From Candidatus Pelagibacter sp. (lineage in GTDB: Bacteria; Pseudomonadota; Alphaproteobacteria; Pelagibacterales; Pelagibacteraceae): DNA of 21,263 nucleotides. The notes below the pieces were generated by a model, which was given only the letters and a program-made list of their open reading frames with translations, did not search any database and was not told the origin of the DNA. The DNA lies in the NCBI GenBank assembly GCA_002692325.1, contig NZJU01000032.1:16047-37309 (forward strand), in the 5' to 3' direction. Numbering within the stretch: the first letter of the stretch is position 1; each line of letters opens with the position of its first letter. Made by a program: the position numbers and the translations under genes. Shown here in pieces: positions 1 through 9,561 of this stretch.

Positions 1-119
1 GTCTTACATTTAGAACCAACTTTAATGGTTTTTATTCTAATCATATAGTTCAGTTGTTGGATGAACCTATAATGACAATGTACGGTGACTCAAGTAGACT
101 GAGTTATATGGTTGCATGA
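1..119 (+). CDS. C-terminal end of a probable fold-III PLP decarboxylase (ornithine/arginine type), partial
   Basis: The window opens inside an open frame (codons from base 3) that ends at TGA 117-119, giving the last 38 residues of a protein. The peptide contains TNFNGF, which resembles the TFNGF segment close to the C-terminus of eukaryotic-type ornithine decarboxylases and their bacterial relatives (alanine-racemase fold). The stop codon overlaps the ATG of the next gene (ATGA), so the two are almost certainly co-transcribed and translationally coupled. Because the following genes convert agmatine to putrescine, the missing enzyme could be an arginine decarboxylase built on the ornithine-decarboxylase fold rather than a true ornithine decarboxylase. 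That is inference from context; 38 residues cannot settle substrate or even family firmly. Confidence 0.5.
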   Translation, partial: LTFRTNFNGFYSNHIVQLLDEPIMTMYGDSSRLSYMVA

Positions 120-1168
120 CAAATAAAAAAAATGTCCCTGGAAAGGGACATAACAAGAAATCATTTTTAAATAAGCCCATTTCTCACATCGACATTACAT
201 CTTTCGATTCAAGGAAGATCATAGATTCCATGGGCAAAATGTCTTTTACATCGAGAGACACCGCTAATGCCGCAAAAATTTACAATGAAATGCTAAAAGA
301 TAAGGATTGCTCAATATTTTTGACAATAGCTGGTTCGACTTCTGCAGCCGGTTGTATGAAGGTATACTCAGATTTAGTTAAATATAATATGGTTGATGCA
401 GTAGTTGCTACTGGTGCATCAATCATAGATATGGATTTTTTTGAAGCTTTAGGATTTAAACATTACCAAGGGTCCCAGTTCCAAGATGACGCTATTCTAA
501 GAAAAAATTATATTGATAGAATTTATGATACTTATATTGATGAAGAAGAATTGCAAACTTGTGATAAAGTTATATGCGAAATCGCAAATTCGTTAAAAAG
601 AAAAACCTATACATCAAGGGAATTTATAAAAGAATTGGGCAAATATCTCAAAACAAATTCTAAAAAAAAAAATTCACTTATTGAGCTGGCTTATGACAAC
701 AATGTCCCCATATTTTGTCCTGCTTTCACTGACAGCTCTGCTGGATTCGGTTTAGTAATGCATCAAGAACAAAACCCTGAGAATCATATAACCATCGACT
801 CTATAAGAGAATTTAGAGAATTGACTGAAATAAAGCTTAATTCGAAGCAATCAGGGCTGTTCATGATCGGAGGTGGTGTTCCGAAAAATTTTGTGCAGGA
901 TACAGTTGTGTGTGCAGAACTATTAGGTAAAAACGTAGGCATGCATAAATATGCTGTGCAAATAACAGTCGCGGATACTCGGGATGGAGCGTGTAGTAGC
1001 TCAACTCTTAAAGAAGCAAGTTCCTGGGGAAAGGTTGATCTGGCAAAAGAGCAAATGGTATTTGCTGAAGCAACTAGTGTTTTGCCGTTAATAGCAAGTG
1101 ATGCTTATCATAATCAAATTTGGAAAAAAAGACAAAAAAGAAACTTTCAAAATTTATTTAATAAATGA
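116..1168 (+). CDS. Deoxyhypusine synthase-like protein, probable homospermidine-forming aminobutyltransferase
   Basis: This 350-residue protein belongs to the deoxyhypusine synthase family, an NAD-dependent Rossmann-type fold that transfers an aminobutyl group via a lysine imine. The visible hallmark is IGGGVPKNFVQDT at 251-263, with Lys257 at the position of the catalytic lysine of the GGGVxKH motif. VATGASIIDMDFFEALG (97-113) and the PIFCPAFTDSSAGFG block (198-212) match bacterial members. Bacteria lack eIF5A, the substrate of the true enzyme, so bacterial homologues are generally thought to act on small polyamines, for example making homospermidine from putrescine and spermidine. Its place between a decarboxylase and the agmatine-to-putrescine genes supports that. 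It overlaps both neighbours by four bases (ATGA). The family is secure; the exact product is inferred. Confidence 0.9.
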   Translation: MTNKKNVPGKGHNKKSFLNKPISHIDITSFDSRKIIDSMGKMSFTSRDTANAAKIYNEMLKDKDCSIFLTIAGSTSAAGCMKVYSDLVKYNMVDAVVATGASIIDMDFFEALGFKHYQGSQFQDDAILRKNYIDRIYDTYIDEEELQTCDKVICEIANSLKRKTYTSREFIKELGKYLKTNSKKKNSLIELAYDNNVPIFCPAFTDSSAGFGLVMHQEQNPENHITIDSIREFRELTEIKLNSKQSGLFMIGGGVPKNFVQDTVVCAELLGKNVGMHKYAVQITVADTRDGACSSSTLKEASSWGKVDLAKEQMVFAEATSVLPLIASDAYHNQIWKKRQKRNFQNLFNK

Positions 1169-2040
1169 ATAAAACAAAAATAGCTTTGATACAGATGAAA
1201 ATGACATCTGATCCTAATAAAAATAAAAATTATGCAGTGGATAAAATCAAATTGGCTGCAAAAAAAGGAGCAAAAATTATTTGCTTACCAGAGCTTTTTT
1301 TAACTAAATATTTTTGCCAAGTAGAAAAACATAAAAACTTCAATTTTGCTGAAAAAATTCCAGGCCCATCAACTGATTTTTTTTCAATTATTGCAAAAAA
1401 TTTTAAAATTATTTTAATTATTCCATTATTTGAAAAAAAAACTACTGGTCTTTATCATAACAGCAGCGTGGTAATTAGCGAAAAAGGTAAAATTTTGGGT
1501 AAATATAGAAAAATGCATATACCTGATGATCCACAATTTTATGAAAAGTTTTATTTTACACCTGGGGATATTGGTTTCAAATGCTTTAAAACTTCAAAAG
1601 GAAATTTAGGTACGCTTATATGTTGGGATCAATGGTTTCCAGAGGCGGCTAGACTTACAGCGCTCAAGGGGGCAGAAATAATTTTTTACCCTACAGCAAT
1701 AGGCTGGCATCCAAAAGAAAAAAAGAAATTTGGTAAATCACAACTTAATTCCTGGCTATCTGTTCAAAGAGCACACGCTATTACTAATGGTGTTTATGTA
1801 GCTGCAATTAATAGAGTTGGTCTTGAGAAGCAAGGTAAGAAAAGAATTGAATTTTGGGGAAATAGCGTGGTATTTGATCCAAGCGGAAATGTCGTGAAAA
1901 AAGCTAGTTTAAAGGAGAATATCTTAGTTTGTGATATTGACTACAAAAAAGTCGAAACTTCGAGAAGACACTGGCCCTTTTTTAGAGATAGACGTATCGA
2001 TTTTTACAAGGGATTATTAAAAAACCCAAAAGATGCTTAA
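1165..2040 (+). CDS. aguB: N-carbamoylputrescine amidase
   Basis: The 291-residue product is a nitrilase-superfamily enzyme that hydrolyses N-carbamoylputrescine to putrescine, CO2 and ammonia. The Glu-Lys-Cys triad is visible: Glu43 in CLPELFL, Lys116 in KYRKMHIPDD, and Cys153 in LICWDQWFPEAAR, the last being the signature of the AguB/CPA branch. Length matches the family's usual 280-300 residues, and there is no signal peptide, so it should be cytoplasmic. Its ATG overlaps the upstream stop, and it overlaps agmatine deiminase by eight bases. The deiminase makes its substrate, so the two form a two-step agmatine-to-putrescine module. Confidence is high because the motif set and the partner gene agree. 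Confidence 0.95.
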   Translation: MNKTKIALIQMKMTSDPNKNKNYAVDKIKLAAKKGAKIICLPELFLTKYFCQVEKHKNFNFAEKIPGPSTDFFSIIAKNFKIILIIPLFEKKTTGLYHNSSVVISEKGKILGKYRKMHIPDDPQFYEKFYFTPGDIGFKCFKTSKGNLGTLICWDQWFPEAARLTALKGAEIIFYPTAIGWHPKEKKKFGKSQLNSWLSVQRAHAITNGVYVAAINRVGLEKQGKKRIEFWGNSVVFDPSGNVVKKASLKENILVCDIDYKKVETSRRHWPFFRDRRIDFYKGLLKNPKDA

Positions 2041-3082
2041 AACAAATATAAGTAAACTCTACAGAATGCCTGCAGAGTGGGAAAAACAGAAGTCTACTTT
2101 GATAGGCTGGCCTTACAATAAAGCTGATTGGCCAGGACGATTTGATAAAATCCCGAATGTTTTTGCAAAAATTATTTCTAATCTTTCTGTAAGCCAAAGA
2201 GTGAATATCTTGGTTAAGAATTCTAATTCAAAAAAAAAAATTAAAGTATTTCTTAGCAAATATGAAATAAATCTTAAAAATATTTACTTCATAATTTGTA
2301 AGACAGATAGAGTCTGGATGAGGGATACCGGACCAATTTTTGTAAAAAATAAAAAAAATAAAAATTTATTATGCAACTGGAAATTCAATGGATGGGCAAA
2401 ATATAAAAATCATAAATATGATGATAAGGTTAATTTTAAAATTAAAAAATTTTATAGAAGTAAAGTCGTTTTACCTAAATTTAATAAAAGACGTATAATC
2501 TTAGAAGGTGGTTCAATCGATGTAAATGGAAGAGGATTATTATTAACAACTCGTGAGTGTTTACTTAGCAAGATCCAACAAAGAAATTTCAATTTAAAGC
2601 GAAGAGATTACAACAAAATTTTTGAAAAATTCTTAGGAGTAAATCAAGTGATCTGGTTAAATAAGGGCATTTATGGAGATGATACTCATGGACATGTTGA
2701 CGATATTGCAAGATTTGTTAATAAAAATAAAATTTTCATAGCACATGAGAAAAATAAAAGAGATAAAAATTATAAAAACCTAAATGAAAATATCAAGATA
2801 CTTAGAAATATTAAGAAAAAAATAAAAAGTTTAAAAATAAAGAAAATTCCAATGCCTAAACCAATTTATATTAAGAAAATAAGAGTACCTGCAACTTATC
2901 TTAATTTTTATATTTCAAATAAGTTTGTTTTATTACCAACATATAATGATCCTAATGATAAAATTGTTATAAATATTTTTAAGAAGCAATTTAGAGATAG
3001 AAAAATTATACCCATAGATTGCTCTGATTTGATTTGGGGATTTGGCGCAATTCATTGTTTAACACAGCAAGAGCCAAGATAA
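2033..3082 (+). CDS. aguA: Agmatine deiminase (agmatine iminohydrolase)
   Basis: This 349-residue enzyme of the guanidino-group-modifying (PAD-type) family turns agmatine into N-carbamoylputrescine and ammonia. Diagnostic pieces are MPAEWEKQKSTLIGWP near the N-terminus, RVWMRDTGPIFV (93-104), LEGGSIDVNGRGLLLTT (157-173), GDDTHGHVDDIARF with His221, and the catalytic cysteine Cys342 in GAIHCLTQQEP at the C-terminus. The annotated ATG overlaps aguB by eight bases; a second ATG 33 bases later, at the conserved MPAEWE, is a possible start. The lysine/asparagine-rich middle reflects extreme AT bias. It is the last gene of the polyamine operon and its stop codon abuts the stop of the convergent regB gene with no bases between. 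Confidence 0.95.
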   Translation: MLKTNISKLYRMPAEWEKQKSTLIGWPYNKADWPGRFDKIPNVFAKIISNLSVSQRVNILVKNSNSKKKIKVFLSKYEINLKNIYFIICKTDRVWMRDTGPIFVKNKKNKNLLCNWKFNGWAKYKNHKYDDKVNFKIKKFYRSKVVLPKFNKRRIILEGGSIDVNGRGLLLTTRECLLSKIQQRNFNLKRRDYNKIFEKFLGVNQVIWLNKGIYGDDTHGHVDDIARFVNKNKIFIAHEKNKRDKNYKNLNENIKILRNIKKKIKSLKIKKIPMPKPIYIKKIRVPATYLNFYISNKFVLLPTYNDPNDKIVINIFKKQFRDRKIIPIDCSDLIWGFGAIHCLTQQEPR

Positions 3083-4360
3083 CTATTTAAAATTAACTAC
3101 TGGCCATGAAATAGAAACTTTTGCTCCTCCCAATTTTTTTGCCTTTCCAAATTTTAAATTTGCACCTTTTCTCTCTAAAAGAGTTTTTCCTAAAAAAGTT
3201 CCTAATCCAGTTCCTGATTTAGATGAAATTTCATTTGATTTTGACTTTATATAAGGTTCTCCAACAATTTTAATTATGTCAACGGGAAAGCCAGGACCAT
3301 CATCCTCTATACATATACTTAGTGTTTGGTTGTCGCTTATTATAGATATAATTATATTTTCTTTCGAAAATTTAACAGCATTTCCAATAAAATTTCTTAT
3401 ACCGTAAACTATTTCAGGATTTCTCTCAAATTTTATTTTATTAAAATCTTTCCTTGAATTTAAATCGATTATTTTATTAGAAGTCTCACTAAAAGATTTG
3501 ATAATCTCTTCTAATAAATCTTCTGCCGTAGTTAAGCTTAAAAACTTGTCATCTACTATCTTTTTTTGTGAAATTTTTTTTAAAATATCGCTACATCTTT
3601 TTGTTTGACTTATTAGTAAATCAAGGTCCTTTGTATGTTTTGAGTTCTCTCCAATTTCTTTTTTTAATTCCTTAGCTACTACAGATATTGTTGCAAGAGG
3701 CGTGCCAAGAGAGTGAGCCGCAGCAGCAGCTTGTCCCCCTAGGGACTCAAGCTCATATTCTTTTGAAAGTATAAGCTGTAATTTGTTTAAGGCGTCCGAT
3801 CTTTTTTTAGTCTCACCCGAAAATCTTATTCCAAAATAACTAAGAAAAATAAGCCCAATAATTATAGAAATTATAATTCCAATCACATAATATTCTGGAA
3901 ACACAAAAGCAACCTCAGCACCAGGAAGAGGAAGATGAAAAAAGGTTATCATGATTAAGATTCCAAGGGTGACGAAACCTAATATTATTGTTGTACCCAT
4001 GCTTAAAAAAGTTGATGAAACTATCGACGGAATGATTAAAAAAAATGAAAAAGGGTTATGTATTCCCCCTGTTAAATAAAGAAGTATACCCAGCTGAATA
4101 AGATCATACAGAAGAAAAACTCCAGAATAAAAATCTTTAAGTTGTGTAACCTTAATCTTTAAATGTAAGTAAGTATTAGTGATTATTCCTAATAAAATTA
4201 TTAAATGTGTTTCTATTATTGGAAAATCTGATTGAAGTATAAAATAAACTATATTGATGGCCGCAAGTTGACCAATTAAAGCAATCCATCTTAATGTTAC
4301 TAAAGTCTTTCTGTCTAAGTTTAGATTTTCCTTTAATCTAAATAGAGTAGTAAAATTCAT
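3083..4360 (-). CDS. regB: RegB/PrrB/ActS-type redox sensor histidine kinase
   Basis: A 425-residue membrane histidine kinase. About six hydrophobic segments occupy residues 20-180, and the periplasm-side motif GGIHNPF (98-104) matches the quinone-binding GGxxNPF of RegB. The phosphorylation box AAAAAHSLGTPLATI carries His216; the run LGTPLATIxVVAKEL is characteristic of RegB. RCSDIL contains Cys256, equivalent to the redox-active cysteine of the family. The N box (NFIGNAVKF), G1 (DDGPGF) and G2 (GTGLGTF) complete the ATPase domain. In other alphaproteobacteria RegB senses quinone pool and thiol redox state and phosphorylates RegA to control energy metabolism. No regA is in this window. The gene starts three bases after gyrB, so it is probably in the gyrB transcript. 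Confidence 0.92.
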   Translation of the reverse strand: MNFTTLFRLKENLNLDRKTLVTLRWIALIGQLAAINIVYFILQSDFPIIETHLIILLGIITNTYLHLKIKVTQLKDFYSGVFLLYDLIQLGILLYLTGGIHNPFSFFLIIPSIVSSTFLSMGTTIILGFVTLGILIMITFFHLPLPGAEVAFVFPEYYVIGIIISIIIGLIFLSYFGIRFSGETKKRSDALNKLQLILSKEYELESLGGQAAAAAHSLGTPLATISVVAKELKKEIGENSKHTKDLDLLISQTKRCSDILKKISQKKIVDDKFLSLTTAEDLLEEIIKSFSETSNKIIDLNSRKDFNKIKFERNPEIVYGIRNFIGNAVKFSKENIIISIISDNQTLSICIEDDGPGFPVDIIKIVGEPYIKSKSNEISSKSGTGLGTFLGKTLLERKGANLKFGKAKKLGGAKVSISWPVVNFK

Positions 4361-4363
4361 TAT

Positions 4364-6451
<2,088 letters not shown>

Positions 6452-6489
6452 TTAACATTTTTTTTAGACAATATAAAATCGACATACTT

Positions 6490-6518
6490 TTTAAACTCGA
6501 AAAAACACGCTATATCAA
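6490..6518 (-). promoter_or_regulatory. Candidate sigma-70 promoter for gyrB-regB
   Basis: In the 126-base gap between dnaN and gyrB, the minus strand reads TTGATA (6518-6513), a 17-base spacer and TTTAAA (6495-6490). These match the -35 and -10 consensus at 5/6 and 4/6 positions. A transcript from it would have a leader of about 55 bases. A lone TATAAT at 6446-6451 is an alternative -10 nearer the start, but its best -35 (TTGTCT) is only 14 bases away. The start of this gap also has a weak stem (CGTTG-ATA-TAGCG) followed by TGTTTTTT that might terminate dnaN transcripts; two of its five pairs are G-U. Confidence 0.35.
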
Positions 6519-6553
6519 CGGTTTTAGGGGATTATTAATATGAAAAAATATTT

Positions 6554-7669
6554 TTAAATTTTCATTGGCATTACGACATAAAAGCTATCTTTATCAGACT
6601 GATCAGTAATAAGAACGGGTGAAATGCCGTCATTTAATAAAAATTCTATATTCTGATTTTCTATAACAGATGCAATATCAATGAGATATTTAGAGTTGAA
6701 ACTTATAACAAAACTCTTATCTTTATAATTAGACTTTAACAATTCATTGCCATCACCAGAACTAGTGCTTGAAACTGAAAGTTTTATTTGATCTTCAAGT
6801 AATTCAAGTTTTATCCCCTCCTTTCTATCCAGAGATACTGTTGTAACTCTTTCTACAGAGTCAATAAAATCTTTACAATTGACTACTAGCTTTTTGTTGT
6901 TGTTTGAGGGAACAACTTTTTTATAATCAGGAAATTTTCCATCAATTACTTTTGATATTATTTTTTTGTTGTCGGTAAGAAATTCTATCTTGTTTTCACC
7001 TATTTTAAATTTAACCTCACTTTTTATATCACTAAGTAAATTCGATAACTGAAATACTGTTTTTTTTGGTAAAATGAAGGATATATTATTACTAAGAGAG
7101 GGAATCTCTAAGCTCGAGGAAGAAAGACGATGGCTGTCAGTAGCTACTCCTGTTAAATAATTTTTTTCTCCCGCTCCAGTTATATGAAAATATATTCCGT
7201 TTAGATAATGTCTAGTATCATCATTTGATATAGAAATTTTAACCTTATTAATAAGAGAGAGTAAATTTGTTGACTCCAACTTTATTTCTTCATTTGTTTC
7301 ATCTTTAGGTAGAACCGGGAAATTTTCTGAGGGTAAGCACAATAAGTTAAAATCAGAATTATCTGCAGTCAAGCTAAGTTTATTCTGAGATTTCTGCTCA
7401 AAATTTAACTCTGCTTTTGATGAAATTTTTCTTAAAATATCATATAATACATTTGCTGAAGTTGTTGTACTTCCCTCGGAAGTAATCTTAACATCTTTTA
7501 TTTCTTCGTAGAAAAAAATATCTAAGTCGGTTGCAACTAAAGTTAAAATATCATTTTTTGCATTAATTAATACATTTGAAAGGATTGGCAAGGTATTTTT
7601 TTTCTCTACTATGCCCTGAGTATAGCTTAAAGAGTGTAACAGTTTATCCCTATTTATAGAAAAATGCAT
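6554..7669 (-). CDS. dnaN: DNA polymerase III beta sliding clamp
   Basis: The 371-residue product is the replicative sliding clamp, a dimeric ring that tethers DNA polymerase III to DNA. The sequence opens MHFSINRDKLLHSLSYTQGIV and continues NTLPILSNVLI, the standard start of the first clamp domain. It also has TDLDIFFYEE, GIYFHI and ATDSHRLSSSS in the middle, and ends VMPMKI, matching the usual VMPMRL-type C-terminus. Length fits the three-domain family. It begins two bases after the dnaA stop codon and is surely co-transcribed with dnaA. recF, which often follows dnaN, is not present; gyrB comes next after 126 bases. Confidence 0.96.
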   Translation of the reverse strand: MHFSINRDKLLHSLSYTQGIVEKKNTLPILSNVLINAKNDILTLVATDLDIFFYEEIKDVKITSEGSTTTSANVLYDILRKISSKAELNFEQKSQNKLSLTADNSDFNLLCLPSENFPVLPKDETNEEIKLESTNLLSLINKVKISISNDDTRHYLNGIYFHITGAGEKNYLTGVATDSHRLSSSSLEIPSLSNNISFILPKKTVFQLSNLLSDIKSEVKFKIGENKIEFLTDNKKIISKVIDGKFPDYKKVVPSNNNKKLVVNCKDFIDSVERVTTVSLDRKEGIKLELLEDQIKLSVSSTSSGDGNELLKSNYKDKSFVISFNSKYLIDIASVIENQNIEFLLNDGISPVLITDQSDKDSFYVVMPMKI

Positions 7670-7671
7670 TT

Positions 7672-9066
7672 CTATTCTTCTAACAACATATTTTTAATTT
7701 GAGAAATGTCTTTTTTCATTTCTTCATCTTTTTCGGATAACCTGGATATAGTTTTTACAGCATGAATTACAGTCGTGTGATCTCTGTTTGCAAACCTTCT
7801 TCCTATTTCAGGAAGCGATCTTGTCGTAAGTTTTTTTGCTAAAAACATAGCTATTTGTCTTGGGCGGGCTAAAGGTCGAGATCTCCTCTGAGAAAGCATC
7901 TCATTTAAGGTAATGTTAAAATATCCTGAAACTACATTTTGAATTTTATCTACAGTCACGATCTTTGATTGATTGAAAACATCTTTTAAAATATTTTTAC
8001 AATCTAAGGCGTTCAATACTTTCCCATGAACCCGACTAAAAGCTATGACCCTATTAAGTACCCCAATTAATTCTCTTATATTGGTTTTGCTTTCTCTGGC
8101 TAGAAAGCTTTTAACATCCTCACTAATTCTAAAACTTTCACTAAACTGATTCTGAGTTGCTTCTATTCTATGATCAATAATTTTGGACTTTAATTCAATA
8201 TCAGGAGTATCTATATCGACTATCAGTCCTCCTAAAAATCTAGATTTTATTCGCTCCTGCATTCTATCTAGCTTTAAAGGTGGTCTATCTGCAGAGATAA
8301 CAATCTGTGATCCTTTTTCTATCAAACTGTTAAAGGTATGAAAAAATTCTTCCTGAAGACTTTCTTTACCTCTCATAAACTGTATATCGTCTATGATGAA
8401 TACAGAAGATTTTCTAAAAAAATCTTTAAAATTAACCATGTCGTTTTTTTTAATTGATTTTATAAAATGATACATAAATCTTTCAGCTGAGATAAACATA
8501 ATATTATTATCACTCTGTAGCTCAAGACCAATAGCATTTAAAAGATGGGTTTTACCTAAACCAACTCCACCATATAGATAAAGAGGATTATATCTTGTTA
8601 GATGTTCACAAACTTTTTTTGCATAGGATAATGCAATCTCATTACTTGATCCTTTTATAAAATTTTCAAAGCTTAAATTGGGGTTAAGTCTATTATAATT
8701 AAGCACTGAGTCTTTGATCTCGGTTATTTGGGCAATATCAATCTTAGCATTTTTCCCATCTAAATATGATTTAGTGTCTTCTAAAATTTTAAATTCTATT
8801 CGAGTAAGACTTTGCTTATAGTTTTTAACATGCTCTAAAACTTTATCTAAATATCTTGAAACTATCCAATCTCTAAAAAATCTTGTTGGAGCACCCAAAA
8901 TAATGTGATCGTTATACTCTTTGACAAGTGAAAGATTTTTAAGCCAACTATTATATATTTCTTTACCAAAACTTTTCTCAAGCGAAGTTTGGACCTCAGC
9001 CCAGTTCAAAATACTTTCTTCCTCTGAATAAAATATTTTTTGAATTTTTGGTGAACTTTTTTCCAT
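7672..9066 (-). CDS. dnaA: Chromosomal replication initiator protein DnaA
   Basis: This 464-residue AAA+ protein binds DnaA boxes and melts the replication origin. Domain I covers roughly 20-90 (WAEVQTSLEKSFG, then the APTRFFRDWI stretch). A short linker follows. The AAA+ module has Walker A GGVGLGKT (166-173), Walker B VFIIDDIQF (222-230) and ERIKSRFLGGL at 271-281. Domain IV ends with the DNA-binding signature FANRDHTTVIHAVKTI (425-440). The protein is complete and normal in size. The gene is the first of a dnaA-dnaN pair and lies 204 bases after rpsT; that gap holds a plausible promoter but no recognisable TTATNCACA DnaA box, so there is no sign of an origin here. Confidence 0.97.
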   Translation of the reverse strand: MEKSSPKIQKIFYSEEESILNWAEVQTSLEKSFGKEIYNSWLKNLSLVKEYNDHIILGAPTRFFRDWIVSRYLDKVLEHVKNYKQSLTRIEFKILEDTKSYLDGKNAKIDIAQITEIKDSVLNYNRLNPNLSFENFIKGSSNEIALSYAKKVCEHLTRYNPLYLYGGVGLGKTHLLNAIGLELQSDNNIMFISAERFMYHFIKSIKKNDMVNFKDFFRKSSVFIIDDIQFMRGKESLQEEFFHTFNSLIEKGSQIVISADRPPLKLDRMQERIKSRFLGGLIVDIDTPDIELKSKIIDHRIEATQNQFSESFRISEDVKSFLARESKTNIRELIGVLNRVIAFSRVHGKVLNALDCKNILKDVFNQSKIVTVDKIQNVVSGYFNITLNEMLSQRRSRPLARPRQIAMFLAKKLTTRSLPEIGRRFANRDHTTVIHAVKTISRLSEKDEEMKKDISQIKNMLLEE

Positions 9067-9090
9067 ATTGTTAAATTAATTTGAGAATTA

Positions 9091-9119
9091 CTTTAACTAG
9101 AAAAATAAATAATTTGCAA
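9091..9119 (-). promoter_or_regulatory. Candidate dnaA promoter
   Basis: On the minus strand TTGCAA (9119-9114) is followed after 17 bases by TTAAAG (9096-9091), about 24 bases ahead of the dnaA start codon. The -35 is reasonable and the -10 is weak. No Shine-Dalgarno sequence is visible between it and the ATG. Call rests on spacing and position only. Confidence 0.3.
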
Positions 9120-9177
9120 TAAATATTTATAAATTAAAAAAAATAATTCGTTTTGGGTTGTAGAGTTAACGCACTGA

Positions 9178-9199
9178 TAGAATTAAAATTTAAATTCTA
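9178..9199. repeat. 22-bp near-perfect palindrome upstream of dnaA
   Basis: TAGAATT and AATTCTA form seven-base inverted arms around AAAATTTA; 20 of 22 positions are symmetric because the centre AAATTT is itself a palindrome. It lies 112 bases upstream of the dnaA start. It could be a binding site for a dimeric regulator or simply chance in AT-rich DNA. Its half-site AATTCTA resembles half of the Irr-type box near katG, but the spacing differs. Confidence 0.35.
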
Positions 9200-9270
9200 A
9201 ATGTAGAGAAAGTTTTATTGGGGAACCAAATTGAAATGTTAATCAACCTTGAAGTGTTCGATCGTGAGTT

Positions 9271-9522
9271 TTAAATTTTTTTTGAAACTCTTGAGATTTT
9301 TCTAGATACGGTTTTTTTATTTATTATTCCTGTTTTAGCAACCTGCATTAGAATTGATTGAAATTTTGGAAAGTATTTTTTAATTTTAACTTTATCACCC
9401 TCCTTGAGAAGTTTTTCCATAGATTTTAGAGCAGATTTGTATTTACCCTTCCTGGTACGATTAACAGCAGTTTGTTTTTTTACTCTTTTAACTCTTCTGA
9501 TTGCAGATTTTGTATTTGGCAT
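9271..9522 (-). CDS. rpsT: 30S ribosomal protein S20
   Basis: An 83-residue, very lysine/arginine-rich protein starting MPNTKSAIRRVKRVKKQTAVN, with RKGKYKSALKSMEKLL and KTGIINKKTVSRKISRV, the helical pattern of S20, which binds 16S rRNA in the body of the small subunit. The length is typical (about 85-88). It sits between mutM and dnaA on the same strand, an order common in alphaproteobacteria. A good promoter overlaps the end of mutM, leaving only about ten bases between the -10 hexamer and the ATG. No Shine-Dalgarno sequence is present. Confidence 0.95.
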   Translation of the reverse strand: MPNTKSAIRRVKRVKKQTAVNRTRKGKYKSALKSMEKLLKEGDKVKIKKYFPKFQSILMQVAKTGIINKKTVSRKISRVSKKI

Positions 9523-9532
9523 GAAACAAAAG

Positions 9533-9561
9533 TATATATATCGTCATCTTTTTAGCGTCAA
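9533..9561 (-). promoter_or_regulatory. Promoter of rpsT, overlapping the mutM stop codon
   Basis: The minus strand reads TTGACG (9561-9556), exactly 17 bases, then TATATA (9538-9533): a near-consensus sigma-70 pair. The TGA inside the -35 hexamer is the stop codon of mutM. The -10 ends only ten bases before the rpsT ATG, so transcription would start about three or four bases ahead of the start codon. Confidence 0.6.

Larger units (their letters stand above)
9067..9270. other. Intergenic region rpsT-dnaA, longest gap in the window
   Basis: This 204-base gap is the longest non-coding stretch seen. It is strongly AT-rich. It contains a candidate dnaA promoter and a 22-bp near-palindrome (9178-9199). 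I found no DnaA boxes, no GC-rich hairpin followed by a T-run that would clearly terminate rpsT, no tRNA and no convincing short ORF. If the origin were here, clustered TTATNCACA sites would be expected, and they are absent to the eye. Confidence 0.5.

Noticed and set aside
9185..9201. Possible third Irr box upstream of dnaA (ends in ATTCTAAA)
   Set aside because: Only the right half matches; the left half agrees in about 2 of 8 positions.
9067..9270. Replication origin next to dnaA
   Set aside because: No DnaA boxes visible, and in many alphaproteobacteria the origin is not beside dnaA.
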